Assembly (NCBI GenBank): GCA_026162565.1
Contig: JAOEIQ010000013.1
Location: forward strand, 17,798 to 81,797
Length of the DNA stretch: 64,000 nt
Direction of reading: 5' to 3'
DNA from: Flavobacteriaceae bacterium NBU2973
GTDB taxonomy: Bacteria; Bacteroidota; Bacteroidia; Flavobacteriales; Flavobacteriaceae
Part shown: positions 1-7,488 of the stretch, piece by piece
Position numbering within the stretch: position 1 is the first letter of the stretch
Layout: every line of letters begins with the position of its first letter
Translations under genes and position numbers: made by a program
Notes under the pieces: model-generated
The model's database searches: none
What the model was told of the DNA's origin: nothing
What the model saw: the letters and a program-made list of their open reading frames with translations, nothing else

Positions 1-89
1 ATAACATCAATCAAATTGATAGAGGTTATGAAAACATCGATACTCGTTTAAGAGCTATAGGTGCTAAAATTGAAAGGATAAACGATTAA
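1..89 (+). CDS. murA: MurA, UDP-N-acetylglucosamine 1-carboxyvinyltransferase (3' end only)
   Basis: Only the last 28 codons are inside the window, read from base 3 to the TAA at 87-89. They encode a tail with the pattern IDRGYENID..LRA.GA.I, which is the conserved C-terminus of MurA, the enzyme that adds enolpyruvate to UDP-GlcNAc in the first committed step of peptidoglycan synthesis in the cytoplasm. The stop overlaps the stop of the converging amidohydrolase gene: both use the shared TTAA at 86-89. The call rests on a short but distinctive tail. Confidence 0.8.
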   Translation, partial: NINQIDRGYENIDTRLRAIGAKIERIND

Positions 90-1513
90 TTTCCATTAAT
101 TGGAGGAGGCCCTTCAGGAATAATTGCCTTATAGACTTCATCTCCTTTTCGTTGTTTATATTCAGCTTTTACTTTATCTACTAATTCTGGGTTTTCAAAA
201 AGGTCTGTCATTGTCATTGCCATAGCTTTTGATGCATATAGCATACCTTTATGACCAATACTCATGCCTCCACAAGCAACTACAGCCCAAGAATGCCATG
301 GTGTATCTTTAGGAGCTGTAGTAACTCCAAGGTTTATATTGGCAACATTCCAACTCACATCACCAACATCAGTCGATCCTCCACCTGGATGTTCTCGTGT
401 GTCCTCGAGAGGTTTAATGGAACTATCCATGCCTACTTGTTCTTTACCAGTTACTTCTTGAATTTTTTTACCAAATGCTATTTCTCCGTCTGAATATTCT
501 ATTGGTCCCAATAGTTCTAAATTAGACTGCATAATTTTTCCGCCTTCACGATTAACCAATACTTCGTAAATTCCAGATATTAAAGAGATTTTATAATCAA
601 CATTAGCCATAATTGCAGCACCTTCCGCCATTTTCATAACTCGTTCATAAACTGGCATCATTCCAGAACGTTTAGTGTCTCTTACCCGAACCCAAAGACG
701 AGAATAGTCTGGAACTACATTAACGACTTGACCACCATCTTGTATATGATAATGCATTCTTACAGTAGGCTTAACATGCTCTCTATAATAATTAATTCCA
801 TTTGTATAAAGTTCTAAAGCATCAGATGCACTTCTTCCATTCCATGGATCGCCAGACGCATGAGCTGCTTGTCCAAAAAATTCTACTTTAAAATCTACTA
901 AAGCTAATGAGCTTTGAACATCTGCCTTTATTGAAGCTGATGGATGCCAACTTATATTTACATCTACATCGTCCCACAGGCCAGCTCTTACCATCCAAAT
1001 TTTCCCAAAATATTTTTCTTCACTTGGTGTTCCAAAAAACTTAATGGTTCCTTTTATTTTACCAGTTTCAATTAGTTCTTTTATAGCTATAGCTGCACCT
1101 AAACTTCCAGCTCCAAATAAATTATGACCACAACCATGACCTGCTGCTCCTTCGTTTAAGGCTTCTTTTGTAGGCTGTGCTTTTTGAGATATTCCAGGTA
1201 AGGCATCAAACTCACCTAACACACTTATAACTGGTTTTCCAGTGCCATAAGTTGCAACAAAAGCTGTTGGCATTCCTGCAACACCTCTTTCTACTGTAAA
1301 GCCTTGTTTTTCAGCATAATCTGATAATAATTTTGAGGACTTACTCTCTTGAAATGCTTCTTCTGCCAATGCCCAAATATCATCACTTATTTGTATAAGG
1401 TTATTTTTATGTTTTTCTACTGAAGTTATTATGTCTTGTTTATTTGATGTTAATTGTGCAGAAACTAATTGAACTAATAATAAACAAGAGGCTAAAAGAC
1501 TAAAGCGTTTCAT
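86..1513 (-). CDS. Secreted M20 family amidohydrolase (AbgB-like)
   Basis: 475 aa with a signal peptide (residues 1-19, cleavage after SA-Q), so it acts outside the cytoplasm. The HGCGH motif at 126-130 and the Glu pair E165/E166 are the metal-binding and catalytic residues of the M20 dimetal peptidase family. The dimerisation-domain insertion lies in the middle of the protein. The overall pattern is closest to AbgB-type hydrolases, which split aminobenzoyl-glutamate and related N-acyl amino acids. The real substrate is not visible here. It is a single gene, convergent with murA and sharing its stop bases. Confidence 0.85.
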   Translation of the reverse strand: MKRFSLLASCLLLVQLVSAQLTSNKQDIITSVEKHKNNLIQISDDIWALAEEAFQESKSSKLLSDYAEKQGFTVERGVAGMPTAFVATYGTGKPVISVLGEFDALPGISQKAQPTKEALNEGAAGHGCGHNLFGAGSLGAAIAIKELIETGKIKGTIKFFGTPSEEKYFGKIWMVRAGLWDDVDVNISWHPSASIKADVQSSLALVDFKVEFFGQAAHASGDPWNGRSASDALELYTNGINYYREHVKPTVRMHYHIQDGGQVVNVVPDYSRLWVRVRDTKRSGMMPVYERVMKMAEGAAIMANVDYKISLISGIYEVLVNREGGKIMQSNLELLGPIEYSDGEIAFGKKIQEVTGKEQVGMDSSIKPLEDTREHPGGGSTDVGDVSWNVANINLGVTTAPKDTPWHSWAVVACGGMSIGHKGMLYASKAMAMTMTDLFENPELVDKVKAEYKQRKGDEVYKAIIPEGPPPINGN

Positions 1514-1562
1514 TTTTTAAGCTTTTAATGGTTAGTAGTTTTAAAGATAAGGTTTTTAAAAA

Positions 1563-1588
1563 CAAAAAAGACATCAATTTATGATGCC
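1563..1588 (-). terminator. Rho-independent terminator after the SnoaL-like gene
   Basis: Read on the minus strand, a 7-bp stem GGCATCA/TGATGTC (one G-U pair, 5-nt loop) is followed by six T. It lies 25 bases past the stop of the gene at 1613-1990 and separates it from the amidohydrolase gene. Confidence 0.65.
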
Positions 1589-1612
1589 TTATACTGTTAT
1601 TGATTTCAACTG

Positions 1613-1990
1613 TTATTGTGTTGGCATTTCGTAGAAAAATTGTTCACTAGCAATTTTTCCATCTTTTACTTCAAAAACACATAGCTCTTCCATTTGCTGC
1701 CTTCCACCTTCTTTAAAAGTACAATCAAAGTCCATTTTAACTGTAAAATGATTTCCAGCAACTACAGGATCACTTATATCTCCGGAATGAAAATCTTCTA
1801 CATTGTCTAGCCACTGCTTATTTTTGTTCCAAACATTTTGCTTACCAGATACGACTTCCCATTCTGGATTAGGACCTCCTGGCATTTCACGACTCACTAC
1901 ATTTTCTGCATATAATTCGTTAACGCAATCTAAATTTTTGCCTTCACGACACATATCTGCCCATTTTTGAGCAACTTCATTTGTATTCAT
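1613..1990 (-). CDS. SnoaL-like / NTF2-fold protein
   Basis: 125 aa, no signal peptide. The N-terminal helix with AQKWADMCREGK, the segment LYAENVVSREMPGGPNPEW and the C-terminal strand FEVKDGKIASEQFFYEMP follow the SnoaL-like cone fold (NTF2 superfamily), where a short alpha+beta barrel forms a pocket for a small molecule. Members range from polyketide cyclases to proteins of unknown function, so no reaction can be assigned. It is monocistronic, with its own terminator downstream. Confidence 0.7.
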   Translation of the reverse strand: MNTNEVAQKWADMCREGKNLDCVNELYAENVVSREMPGGPNPEWEVVSGKQNVWNKNKQWLDNVEDFHSGDISDPVVAGNHFTVKMDFDCTFKEGGRQQMEELCVFEVKDGKIASEQFFYEMPTQ

Positions 1991-2061
1991 GATTTTCTGT
2001 TTTATTGATTTGACTAAAATTACAAAATTTTAATCCAGAATATATTAAGAGAATGTTAGAA

Positions 2062-3363
2062 TTAATTTAAAGCTTCTTTGTAGGTTTTTAAACAACGCTC
2101 TCTTGCCATTTTATGATCTACTATTTGCCTAGGATAGGTGAGCTCTTGAAAATCTGGAACCCATTTTTTAATATACTTTAATTCTTTATCAAATTTTTGA
2201 ATTTGTGTAGTAGGATTGAAAATTCTAAAATAAGGCGCTGCGTCTACACCACAACCAGCAACCCATTGCCAATTACCAATATTACTCGACATCTCGTAGT
2301 CGTGTAATTTTTCAGCAAAATAGGCTTCGCCCCAACGCCAATCTATGAGTAAGTGTTTACATAAAAAGCTACCAACAAGCATACGTACACGATTATGCAT
2401 AAATCCCGTAGCGTTTAACTCTCGCATTCCAGCATCTACCAATGGATAACCAGTTTTACCTTGACACCAAAGTTTAAATTCGTTTTCATTATTTCGCCAT
2501 ACAATTCTGTCGTATTGTGGTTTAAAACTCTCTGTTACAGTATGCGGGAAATGCCATAGAATTTGCATGAAGAATTCACGCCATATTAGTTCTTTTAAAA
2601 AAGTATTATTCTCATGCTTTGCTGCTTTAGCTACCATTTTTCTAATACTCACTGTGCCGAAACGTAGGTGAGGTCCAAGTTTTGAGGTGTTGTCTAATGC
2701 TGGAAAATTTCTAGTTTCTTCGTATTCATCAATTAATTTTGGAGTAACTGTAAACGACTCAACTAGAATTGTTGACTGTTTGAAACCAATATCATGTAAT
2801 GATAAAAGATGGGGTTCTACTAATTCTGTGAAATTATCTATTAAATCTTCAGATTTGTAAATAGTAGTGGTTTGTTCTTTAAAAGTTGCTAACCATTTTC
2901 TTGAGTAGGGTGTGTATACTTTGTAAGGCGTTTTGTCATCTTTTATAATTTCATCTCTTTCAAAAATTACTTGGTCTTTGTAGGAGTGAAATGTTACTCC
3001 TTTAGAATTTAAAAACTCTTTTATGTCTTGATCACGTTTAATAGCATAAGGTTCGTAATCATGATTAGTATAAACAGCTTTTAAGGTGTGTTTTGAGCAT
3101 ATTTGTTTATAAATATCAAGTGGTTTCCCATGATATATAGCAAGACTTTTATTAGATTTTTGGAGTTGAGATTGTATGCTAGTTAATTGATTATATATGA
3201 AATGTACTCGAGAATCTTTTTCAGGGAGTTTATTTAAAATATCACTATCAAAAATAAAAATAGGCATGACGTTTTTACTAGCCTGCAAAGCATGATATAA
3301 ACCGACATTATCATCAAGTCTTAAATCTCGACGAAACCAGAAAATAGTTAGTGACTCTTTCAT
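2062..3363 (-). CDS. phr: Deoxyribodipyrimidine photolyase, CPD class I type
   Basis: 433 aa. The N-terminal antenna domain starts with IFWFRRDLRLDDN (residues 7-19). The C-terminal FAD domain carries WREFFMQILWHFP, the TGYPLVDAGMREL helix, HNRVRM and the signature SSNIGNWQWVAG followed by AAPYFRIFNP. The Asn that faces flavin N5 in photolyases and the tryptophan-rich helix are retained. The enzyme reverses cyclobutane pyrimidine dimers in DNA using blue light. It is the last gene of an 18-gene minus-strand run and its ATG directly abuts the stop of the SRPBCC gene. It is the most canonical of the four photolyase-family genes in this window. Confidence 0.92.
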   Translation of the reverse strand: MKESLTIFWFRRDLRLDDNVGLYHALQASKNVMPIFIFDSDILNKLPEKDSRVHFIYNQLTSIQSQLQKSNKSLAIYHGKPLDIYKQICSKHTLKAVYTNHDYEPYAIKRDQDIKEFLNSKGVTFHSYKDQVIFERDEIIKDDKTPYKVYTPYSRKWLATFKEQTTTIYKSEDLIDNFTELVEPHLLSLHDIGFKQSTILVESFTVTPKLIDEYEETRNFPALDNTSKLGPHLRFGTVSIRKMVAKAAKHENNTFLKELIWREFFMQILWHFPHTVTESFKPQYDRIVWRNNENEFKLWCQGKTGYPLVDAGMRELNATGFMHNRVRMLVGSFLCKHLLIDWRWGEAYFAEKLHDYEMSSNIGNWQWVAGCGVDAAPYFRIFNPTTQIQKFDKELKYIKKWVPDFQELTYPRQIVDHKMARERCLKTYKEALN

Positions 3364-3828
3364 CTATTTATACTCACCGAATAATTCAATTAATTTTTTT
3401 TGTCTGTAGTTAAAAATTTCTTCTAATTTAGGTTTTACTAAAATAGGCTGCACCATTTGTCCCAGCAAGCCTAAAGGTACTTTATAATCAATGATGTCTT
3501 CCATTTCAACACCATTTTCAATTTCTTTTATAAAATGCTTGTGATGCCATAAAGCATAAGGTCCAAATCGTTGTTCGTCTACAAAGTATTCCTTATCCAT
3601 AACATGTGTAATCTCGGTAACCCATTTAGTTTTAATTCCTAAAATTGGAGTCACTATATATTGAATAATTTGCCCAGGATACATTGGCCTATCAGCACCA
3701 GAAAGTATATCGAAACTCATATAATCTGGCGTAATAGTTTTAAGATTTTTAGGACTTGATAAGAATTCCCAAGCCTGATCTACAGATATTGGCAAACTCT
3801 GTTTTTTATGAAGGGTATATATTTTCAT
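3364..3828 (-). CDS. SRPBCC (START-like) family protein
   Basis: 154 aa without signal or membrane segments. The pattern IYTLHKKQSLPISVDQAWEFLSSPKNLK at the start, GQIIQYIVTPILGI and a C-terminal helix ending in RQKKLIELFG match the SRPBCC helix-grip fold that binds hydrophobic ligands. Relatives are often labelled cell-division inhibitor or cyclase/dehydrase, but no ligand is known. Its stop abuts the ATG of phr (3363/3364), so the two are almost certainly translated together. Such a gene is commonly found beside photolyase genes in Bacteroidota. Confidence 0.75.
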   Translation of the reverse strand: MKIYTLHKKQSLPISVDQAWEFLSSPKNLKTITPDYMSFDILSGADRPMYPGQIIQYIVTPILGIKTKWVTEITHVMDKEYFVDEQRFGPYALWHHKHFIKEIENGVEMEDIIDYKVPLGLLGQMVQPILVKPKLEEIFNYRQKKLIELFGEYK

Positions 3829-3834
3829 TTATTT

Positions 3835-4293
3835 TTAATTATGAATAACAACATATAGATTTAATGATATCGCAATGCTTAACCAGATGATGTATGGTAA
3901 GAGTAGATATTTTAGAAGATTGGGTTTGGGTTTAATATTTACAAAAAAGTAGAGAACTACAATTAATAAAAAGGTAATAATAAACAGTGCAACTATTGTT
4001 AAATGTTGATTAAAGAAAACATAATTCCAAGTAACATTAAGTAATACTTGAACACAATAGATAATTATTAGATTGGTAGAGGACTTTAAACTAAAAACAT
4101 TAGCTAAACAAATTGAAAAGCAAATCATTATTAATGTCCATGCTGCACCAAAAACCCATCCTGGAGGCGTCCAAGGTGCTTTATTAAGGTTGAGATACCA
4201 ATCTGACATTGGACCATTGTTCATAAGTAAATTGCCTATGTAAAGGCCTCCAAAGTTTATTACCAGAAAAATAATGAGTAGTTTAAATTTCAT
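3835..4293 (-). CDS. tspO: TspO/MBR family membrane protein
   Basis: 152 aa with five predicted transmembrane helices. It shows the family signatures KAPWTPPGWVFGAAW (near 38-52), the NVTWNYVFF segment and the C-terminal LPYIIWLSIAISLNLYV helix, rich in Trp and Pro. TspO proteins bind porphyrins and act in tetrapyrrole traffic and photo-oxidative stress, for example in Rhodobacter, where TspO affects oxygen and light control of pigment genes. That fits its position among photolyase genes. The ATG overlaps the stop of the upstream 57-aa gene (TAATG). Confidence 0.9.
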   Translation of the reverse strand: MKFKLLIIFLVINFGGLYIGNLLMNNGPMSDWYLNLNKAPWTPPGWVFGAAWTLIMICFSICLANVFSLKSSTNLIIIYCVQVLLNVTWNYVFFNQHLTIVALFIITFLLIVVLYFFVNIKPKPNLLKYLLLPYIIWLSIAISLNLYVVIHN

Positions 4294-4466
4294 TATTTAG
4301 ATTTTTGAAGTATTTCTATTTGATCCAAAACTCTCTGTGCTTCTGCATATTTTTCATCACTTTTAGACCTATCAATAGACGATAACTTATGCCATTCTTT
4401 CATAAGTTTCTCATATTTAGATTGTAATATATCTAGTTTAGATTTCGATTTAAATAATTTAAACAT
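4293..4466 (-). CDS. Small Lacal_2735-type protein
   Basis: 57 aa, read on the minus strand from the ATG at 4464-4466 to the TAA at 4293-4295. It starts MFKLFKSKSK, followed by a charged helix with KYEKLMKEWHKLSS and KYAEAQRVLDQIEILQ. It is helical, very lysine-rich, and has no signal or membrane segment. Small proteins of this shape (Lacal_2735 family) recur in Flavobacteria; their function is unknown. The stop overlaps the tspO start by one base and it begins 2 bases after the glutathione peroxidase stop, so it is part of the operon. Confidence 0.75.
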   Translation of the reverse strand: MFKLFKSKSKLDILQSKYEKLMKEWHKLSSIDRSKSDEKYAEAQRVLDQIEILQKSK

Positions 4467-4468
4467 GG

Positions 4469-5008
4469 TTAAAGCTTTTTAATAATTTTAGAACTCATTG
4501 GGCTAGTTGTAGAGTAGAAGTAATCTATTAAGTTACCATTTGGGTCTACTAAATATTTTTGAAAGTTCCATTTCACGCTCGAGCTTTTTTTGCCATTCAG
4601 TTTTTTTTGAGTTAGCCATTTATATAGCTGATGCTGATTATTACCTTTGACATCTACTTTTTCTGTAATTAAAAAGCTAACACCATAATTTACTTCACAA
4701 AATTCTTGAATTTCGAAAGCATCTCCAGGTTCTTGTTTACCAAATTGATTACATGGTACTCCAATTATTGCTAATTTATCGTTGTATCTATCATGTAACT
4801 TTTGTAGGTCTTTATATTGAGGTGTAAAACCACATTTAGATGCTACATTAACAATGAGAATATGTTTGCCTTTAAATTTAGAAAAGCTAATCGGATTACC
4901 TTGTAGGCTATTTATTTTAATATCATACAAGGTTTTTATGTCATCTGTCGATTCATTATTTTCTTTCGAATCAAATAGTAAATTTGTGATAGACTTTAGC
5001 GTACTCAT
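4469..5008 (-). CDS. Glutathione peroxidase family (thiol peroxidase)
   Basis: 179 aa. Peroxidatic Cys59 lies in VNVASKCGFTPQY. The PCNQFGKQEPG loop (85-95) and KWNFQKYLVD (146-155) supply the Gln and Trp/Asn of the GPx tetrad. Non-selenocysteine bacterial GPx proteins usually take electrons from thioredoxin and remove hydrogen and lipid peroxides. An N-terminal extension of about 25 residues precedes the usual start; it looks neither like a secretion signal nor a lipobox. Its position in the run suggests defence against light-generated peroxides. Confidence 0.88.
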   Translation of the reverse strand: MSTLKSITNLLFDSKENNESTDDIKTLYDIKINSLQGNPISFSKFKGKHILIVNVASKCGFTPQYKDLQKLHDRYNDKLAIIGVPCNQFGKQEPGDAFEIQEFCEVNYGVSFLITEKVDVKGNNQHQLYKWLTQKKLNGKKSSSVKWNFQKYLVDPNGNLIDYFYSTTSPMSSKIIKKL

Positions 5009-5013
5009 AATTA

Positions 5014-5697
5014 CTATATTTTAAAACTTACAATACCACAATCCATTTCAAATATTTGTCCAGAAATAGCCGTAGTTTTTTCTGATAACAGAAAACTAGC
5101 CATTTCAGCCACTTCTTTTGGATTTAAATATTTTTTTAAGGGATGGCGATTAATCATATTTTCAACCATTTTATCGTTGCGAAGTAATTTAGAAGCTAAT
5201 TCTGTATCTGTTACTGTGGGAGCAATAGCATTTATTCTAATTGTTGGTGCTAATTCAGCACCAAGAGATTTTACTAAACCTTCAATACCAGACTTTGATG
5301 TAGCAATACTTGCATGAAATGGCATACCTAATTTAGAAGCAACAGTACTAAACAATACAATGGAAGGGTTGGTTCCGTTCTTTAAAATACTTAAATACTT
5401 TTGTATAGATTTTACTGCACCAAGTACATTAATTTCAAAATCATCTTTAAAATCAGCAATACTTAATCTATTAATAGGTTTTAAATTTATACTTCCTGGA
5501 CAATAGACTAAACCATCAGCACTTTCAACGTCTGGTAATTCGTCAGTTAAAATATTGCAAGAAACATGCTCCAGATTTACATGAGAAAAATCTGGAGCAG
5601 TTCTACTAACATTAACCACTTTATTATCACTAACTAATAACCTGACTAATTCCTTACCAATACCTTTACTTCCACCTATTACTATATATGTTTTCAT
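5014..5697 (-). CDS. SDR-family protein lacking the catalytic tyrosine
   Basis: 227 aa with a Rossmann fold. The cofactor loop GGSKGIG is at 8-14, and the NNAG-type segment is replaced by YCPGS at 65-69. Ser117 and Lys135 of the SDR catalytic set are in place. The residue that should be Tyr in YxxxK is Ile131 (IATSK), so a classic dehydrogenase mechanism is doubtful. The C-terminal half (INAIAPTVTDTEL...KYLNPKEVAEMASFLLS...SGQIFEMDCG) is otherwise typical. It may bind NAD(P) without oxidising alcohols, or use another residue. It lies between the 76-aa gene and GPx with gaps of 0-5 bases. Confidence 0.82.
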   Translation of the reverse strand: MKTYIVIGGSKGIGKELVRLLVSDNKVVNVSRTAPDFSHVNLEHVSCNILTDELPDVESADGLVYCPGSINLKPINRLSIADFKDDFEINVLGAVKSIQKYLSILKNGTNPSIVLFSTVASKLGMPFHASIATSKSGIEGLVKSLGAELAPTIRINAIAPTVTDTELASKLLRNDKMVENMINRHPLKKYLNPKEVAEMASFLLSEKTTAISGQIFEMDCGIVSFKI

Positions 5698-5928
5698 TTA
5701 GTATGCTTCAAGTAAATGTCTTCCTTTTAAACGTTTTTCAATTTTTTGTTTTATAACTGTTAGACGCTTCATGATGTCCATTAATTTTGCATCCTTTTTT
5801 ACCTTATAAATCTCATTGATTCCTAATATGAGTGCTTTTGCCTCTCTAGATAGTTTTACTCTATCACTAGTAGTTAAACCTTTCTTTTTTCTAGTCTCAA
5901 ATTCTAAAGCTTTCTGTATTAAATCCAT
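5698..5928 (-). CDS. Small helical protein, paralogue of the 75-aa protein at 16032-16259
   Basis: 76 aa, not recognised as a named family. It is highly charged and predicted all-helical, with shared blocks TSDRVK.SREAK, LILGINEIYK, LMDIMKRLTVIKQK and EKRLKGR. About two thirds of positions match the second copy 10 kb away. There is no signal or membrane segment. The stop abuts the ATG of the SDR gene (5697/5698) and it starts 5 bases after folE, so it is cotranscribed with them. A DNA- or RNA-binding helical adaptor would fit the charge, but that is a guess. Confidence 0.8.
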   Translation of the reverse strand: MDLIQKALEFETRKKKGLTTSDRVKLSREAKALILGINEIYKVKKDAKLMDIMKRLTVIKQKIEKRLKGRHLLEAY

Positions 5929-5933
5929 AGTAT

Positions 5934-6632
5934 TTAATTATTTATATAGTTGTGTAATTCTGAAATTTTACTGGCGTTATTAAACTTGCCTCCATAATAG
6001 GATGTTACAGTAGCAGAAGTATCATCTTTTATACCTCTTGAGGATACACACAAGTGCTTTGCATCAATTATTACTGCTACATCTTCTGTATCTAAAATAG
6101 TTTTAAGTTCGTTTGCTATTTGATTTGTTAAACGTTCTTGTACTTGAGGTCTTTTCGCAAAATATTGTACAATTCTGTTAAGTTTTGATAAACCAATTAC
6201 TTTTCCAGAGGATATATATGCTACATGAGCTTTACCAATGATTGGAACGAAATGATGTTCGCAATTAGAATAAAATGTTATATCCTTTTCCACTAGCATT
6301 TGATTGTATTGATATTTGTTATCAAACAATGCTACCTTTGGTTTGTTTTTTGGGTCTAGTCCAGAGAATATTTCATCAATATACATTTTAGCAACACGCT
6401 TAGGTGTTCCTTTTAGAGAGTCGTCAGTTAAGTCCAAGCCCATGGTATCCATTATCTCTTCGAATAGAATTGCGATTTTCTCCTTTTTCTCTTCATTAGA
6501 TAGTTTAAAAGCATTTGCTTTCATGGGAGTTTCCAGTCCAGTGTACATATGGTCATCACCAATATCATCTAATGTAAAACCATTTAGCTTGTGATGACTT
6601 TTTTTACTTTCAGTTAATTGACTTGTATTCAT
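5934..6632 (-). CDS. folE: GTP cyclohydrolase I
   Basis: 232 aa. Zinc ligands Cys124 and His127 (SNCEHHFVP) and Cys195 (KHLCVSSRG) match the GTP cyclohydrolase I set, and GKVIGLSKLNRIVQ.FA.R.QVQERLT is the family signature. The enzyme makes dihydroneopterin triphosphate from GTP, the entry to folate and pterins. Methenyl-tetrahydrofolate is the antenna pigment of many photolyases and Cry-DASH proteins, which gives a plausible reason for a folE copy here. Whether this is the only folE in the genome cannot be seen. Confidence 0.93.
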   Translation of the reverse strand: MNTSQLTESKKSHHKLNGFTLDDIGDDHMYTGLETPMKANAFKLSNEEKKEKIAILFEEIMDTMGLDLTDDSLKGTPKRVAKMYIDEIFSGLDPKNKPKVALFDNKYQYNQMLVEKDITFYSNCEHHFVPIIGKAHVAYISSGKVIGLSKLNRIVQYFAKRPQVQERLTNQIANELKTILDTEDVAVIIDAKHLCVSSRGIKDDTSATVTSYYGGKFNNASKISELHNYINN

Positions 6633-6686
6633 AATAATCTTTTTAGTGTGCTGTCAATGAGGACTCTAATCTCATTGCAAAGCACG

Positions 6687-6959
6687 TTAACGTTTTGATA
6701 TAGAGTTGTGTGTAATATGTTTTTGACGTGAGCATTTAAAACGCCCTTTGTCGAATACTCTTAATTTTAAATGTTTTGTTTTTCGTCCTTGAACCCTTGC
6801 CCTCCACATTCTGAAACTACTCGGCTTCATTTCTCGTCTCATGAGATTTATAACCTCTTGCTCTTTTAGACCAAATTGAGTTTTAATCGCTTCAAAAGTG
6901 GTTCTATCTTCCCAAGCCATTTCTATAATTCTATCTATTTCTAAATCAGTGAAACTCAT
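6687..6959 (-). CDS. DUF2805 / TIGR03643 family protein
   Basis: 90 aa with the family pattern DRIIEMAWEDRTTFEAI...FGL.E.EVI.LMR..MK.SSFR.WR.RV.GR.TKH. The first 50 residues look like a helix-turn-helix of the sigma/transposase kind and the tail is strongly basic, so nucleic-acid binding is likely. The family is known as a frequent neighbour of cryptochrome and photolyase genes. Its ATG overlaps the stop of the 142-aa gene by one base. The function is unproven. Confidence 0.85.
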   Translation of the reverse strand: MSFTDLEIDRIIEMAWEDRTTFEAIKTQFGLKEQEVINLMRREMKPSSFRMWRARVQGRKTKHLKLRVFDKGRFKCSRQKHITHNSISKR

Positions 6960-7387
6960 TAAACTGTATAAAAGTTATATTTAGTATCATATTCAATTTT
7001 TTGATCTAATAGTTTATCAAAAAATGATTTATTCTCTTTAAAGGTTTTATTATTTTTAAAATGAATGAACTTACCTTGCGCATGAATACTCGAACCATTA
7101 GTTTTATATATAACTAACTGATAAAAAGGTATAATCCATGAAAATGTTTGCAGACCTTTATTTATGTGAACTAATATTCCTTTTGGTCTTAATTCTATGT
7201 TAGCATAATTTATGTCTGCTACTTTATTCATGTAACAATACATGTTCGGGCTTACATCCTCAATAATCATTCTTTTAGATCCTATACCTTTGAGTTTAAT
7301 TGATTTGATTAACGAAAATGCTTTACCTAGTTTATCGTTTATAAGTCTTTTGTTTTCTTCGCTGGTATATGTTGTATCTAAAATCAC
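6959..7387 (-). CDS. Unknown 142-aa protein, first gene after an internal promoter
   Basis: Not recognised. It is cytosolic, mixed alpha/beta, with MYCYMNKVADINYANIELRPKGILVHINKG in the middle and a hydrophobic FSWIIPFYQLVIYK segment too short to call a membrane anchor. The only plausible start is a GTG at 7385-7387, since the next Met is residue 40. That GTG lies only 4 bases after a perfect -7 box, so the mRNA may be leaderless. It is the first gene of the downstream half of the photolyase run and overlaps DUF2805 by one base. Confidence 0.7.
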   Translation of the reverse strand: MILDTTYTSEENKRLINDKLGKAFSLIKSIKLKGIGSKRMIIEDVSPNMYCYMNKVADINYANIELRPKGILVHINKGLQTFSWIIPFYQLVIYKTNGSSIHAQGKFIHFKNNKTFKENKSFFDKLLDQKIEYDTKYNFYTV

Positions 7388-7391
7388 TATC

Positions 7392-7434
7392 CAAATATAA
7401 ATAATGTTTAACTATTTGTATTATTTGTTAAACA
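7392..7434 (-). promoter_or_regulatory. Internal promoter with inverted-repeat operator TGTTTAA-N16-TTAAACA
   Basis: On the minus strand the Bacteroidota -7 element TATATTTG occupies 7392-7399. Five bases upstream, at 7405-7434, lies a perfect inverted repeat with 7-bp arms TGTTTAA (7405-7411) and TTAAACA (7428-7434) and a 16-bp spacer. No TTG -33 box is found at the usual distance; the repeat occupies that place. The same repeat with the same spacer is found before the TetR gene at 15932-15961. Binding by a dimeric regulator is inferred. Confidence 0.65.
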
Positions 7435-7488
7435 AAATTTAACATATTGAATTTTTATATGATACTATAAGCTTATCTTATAATTTAA

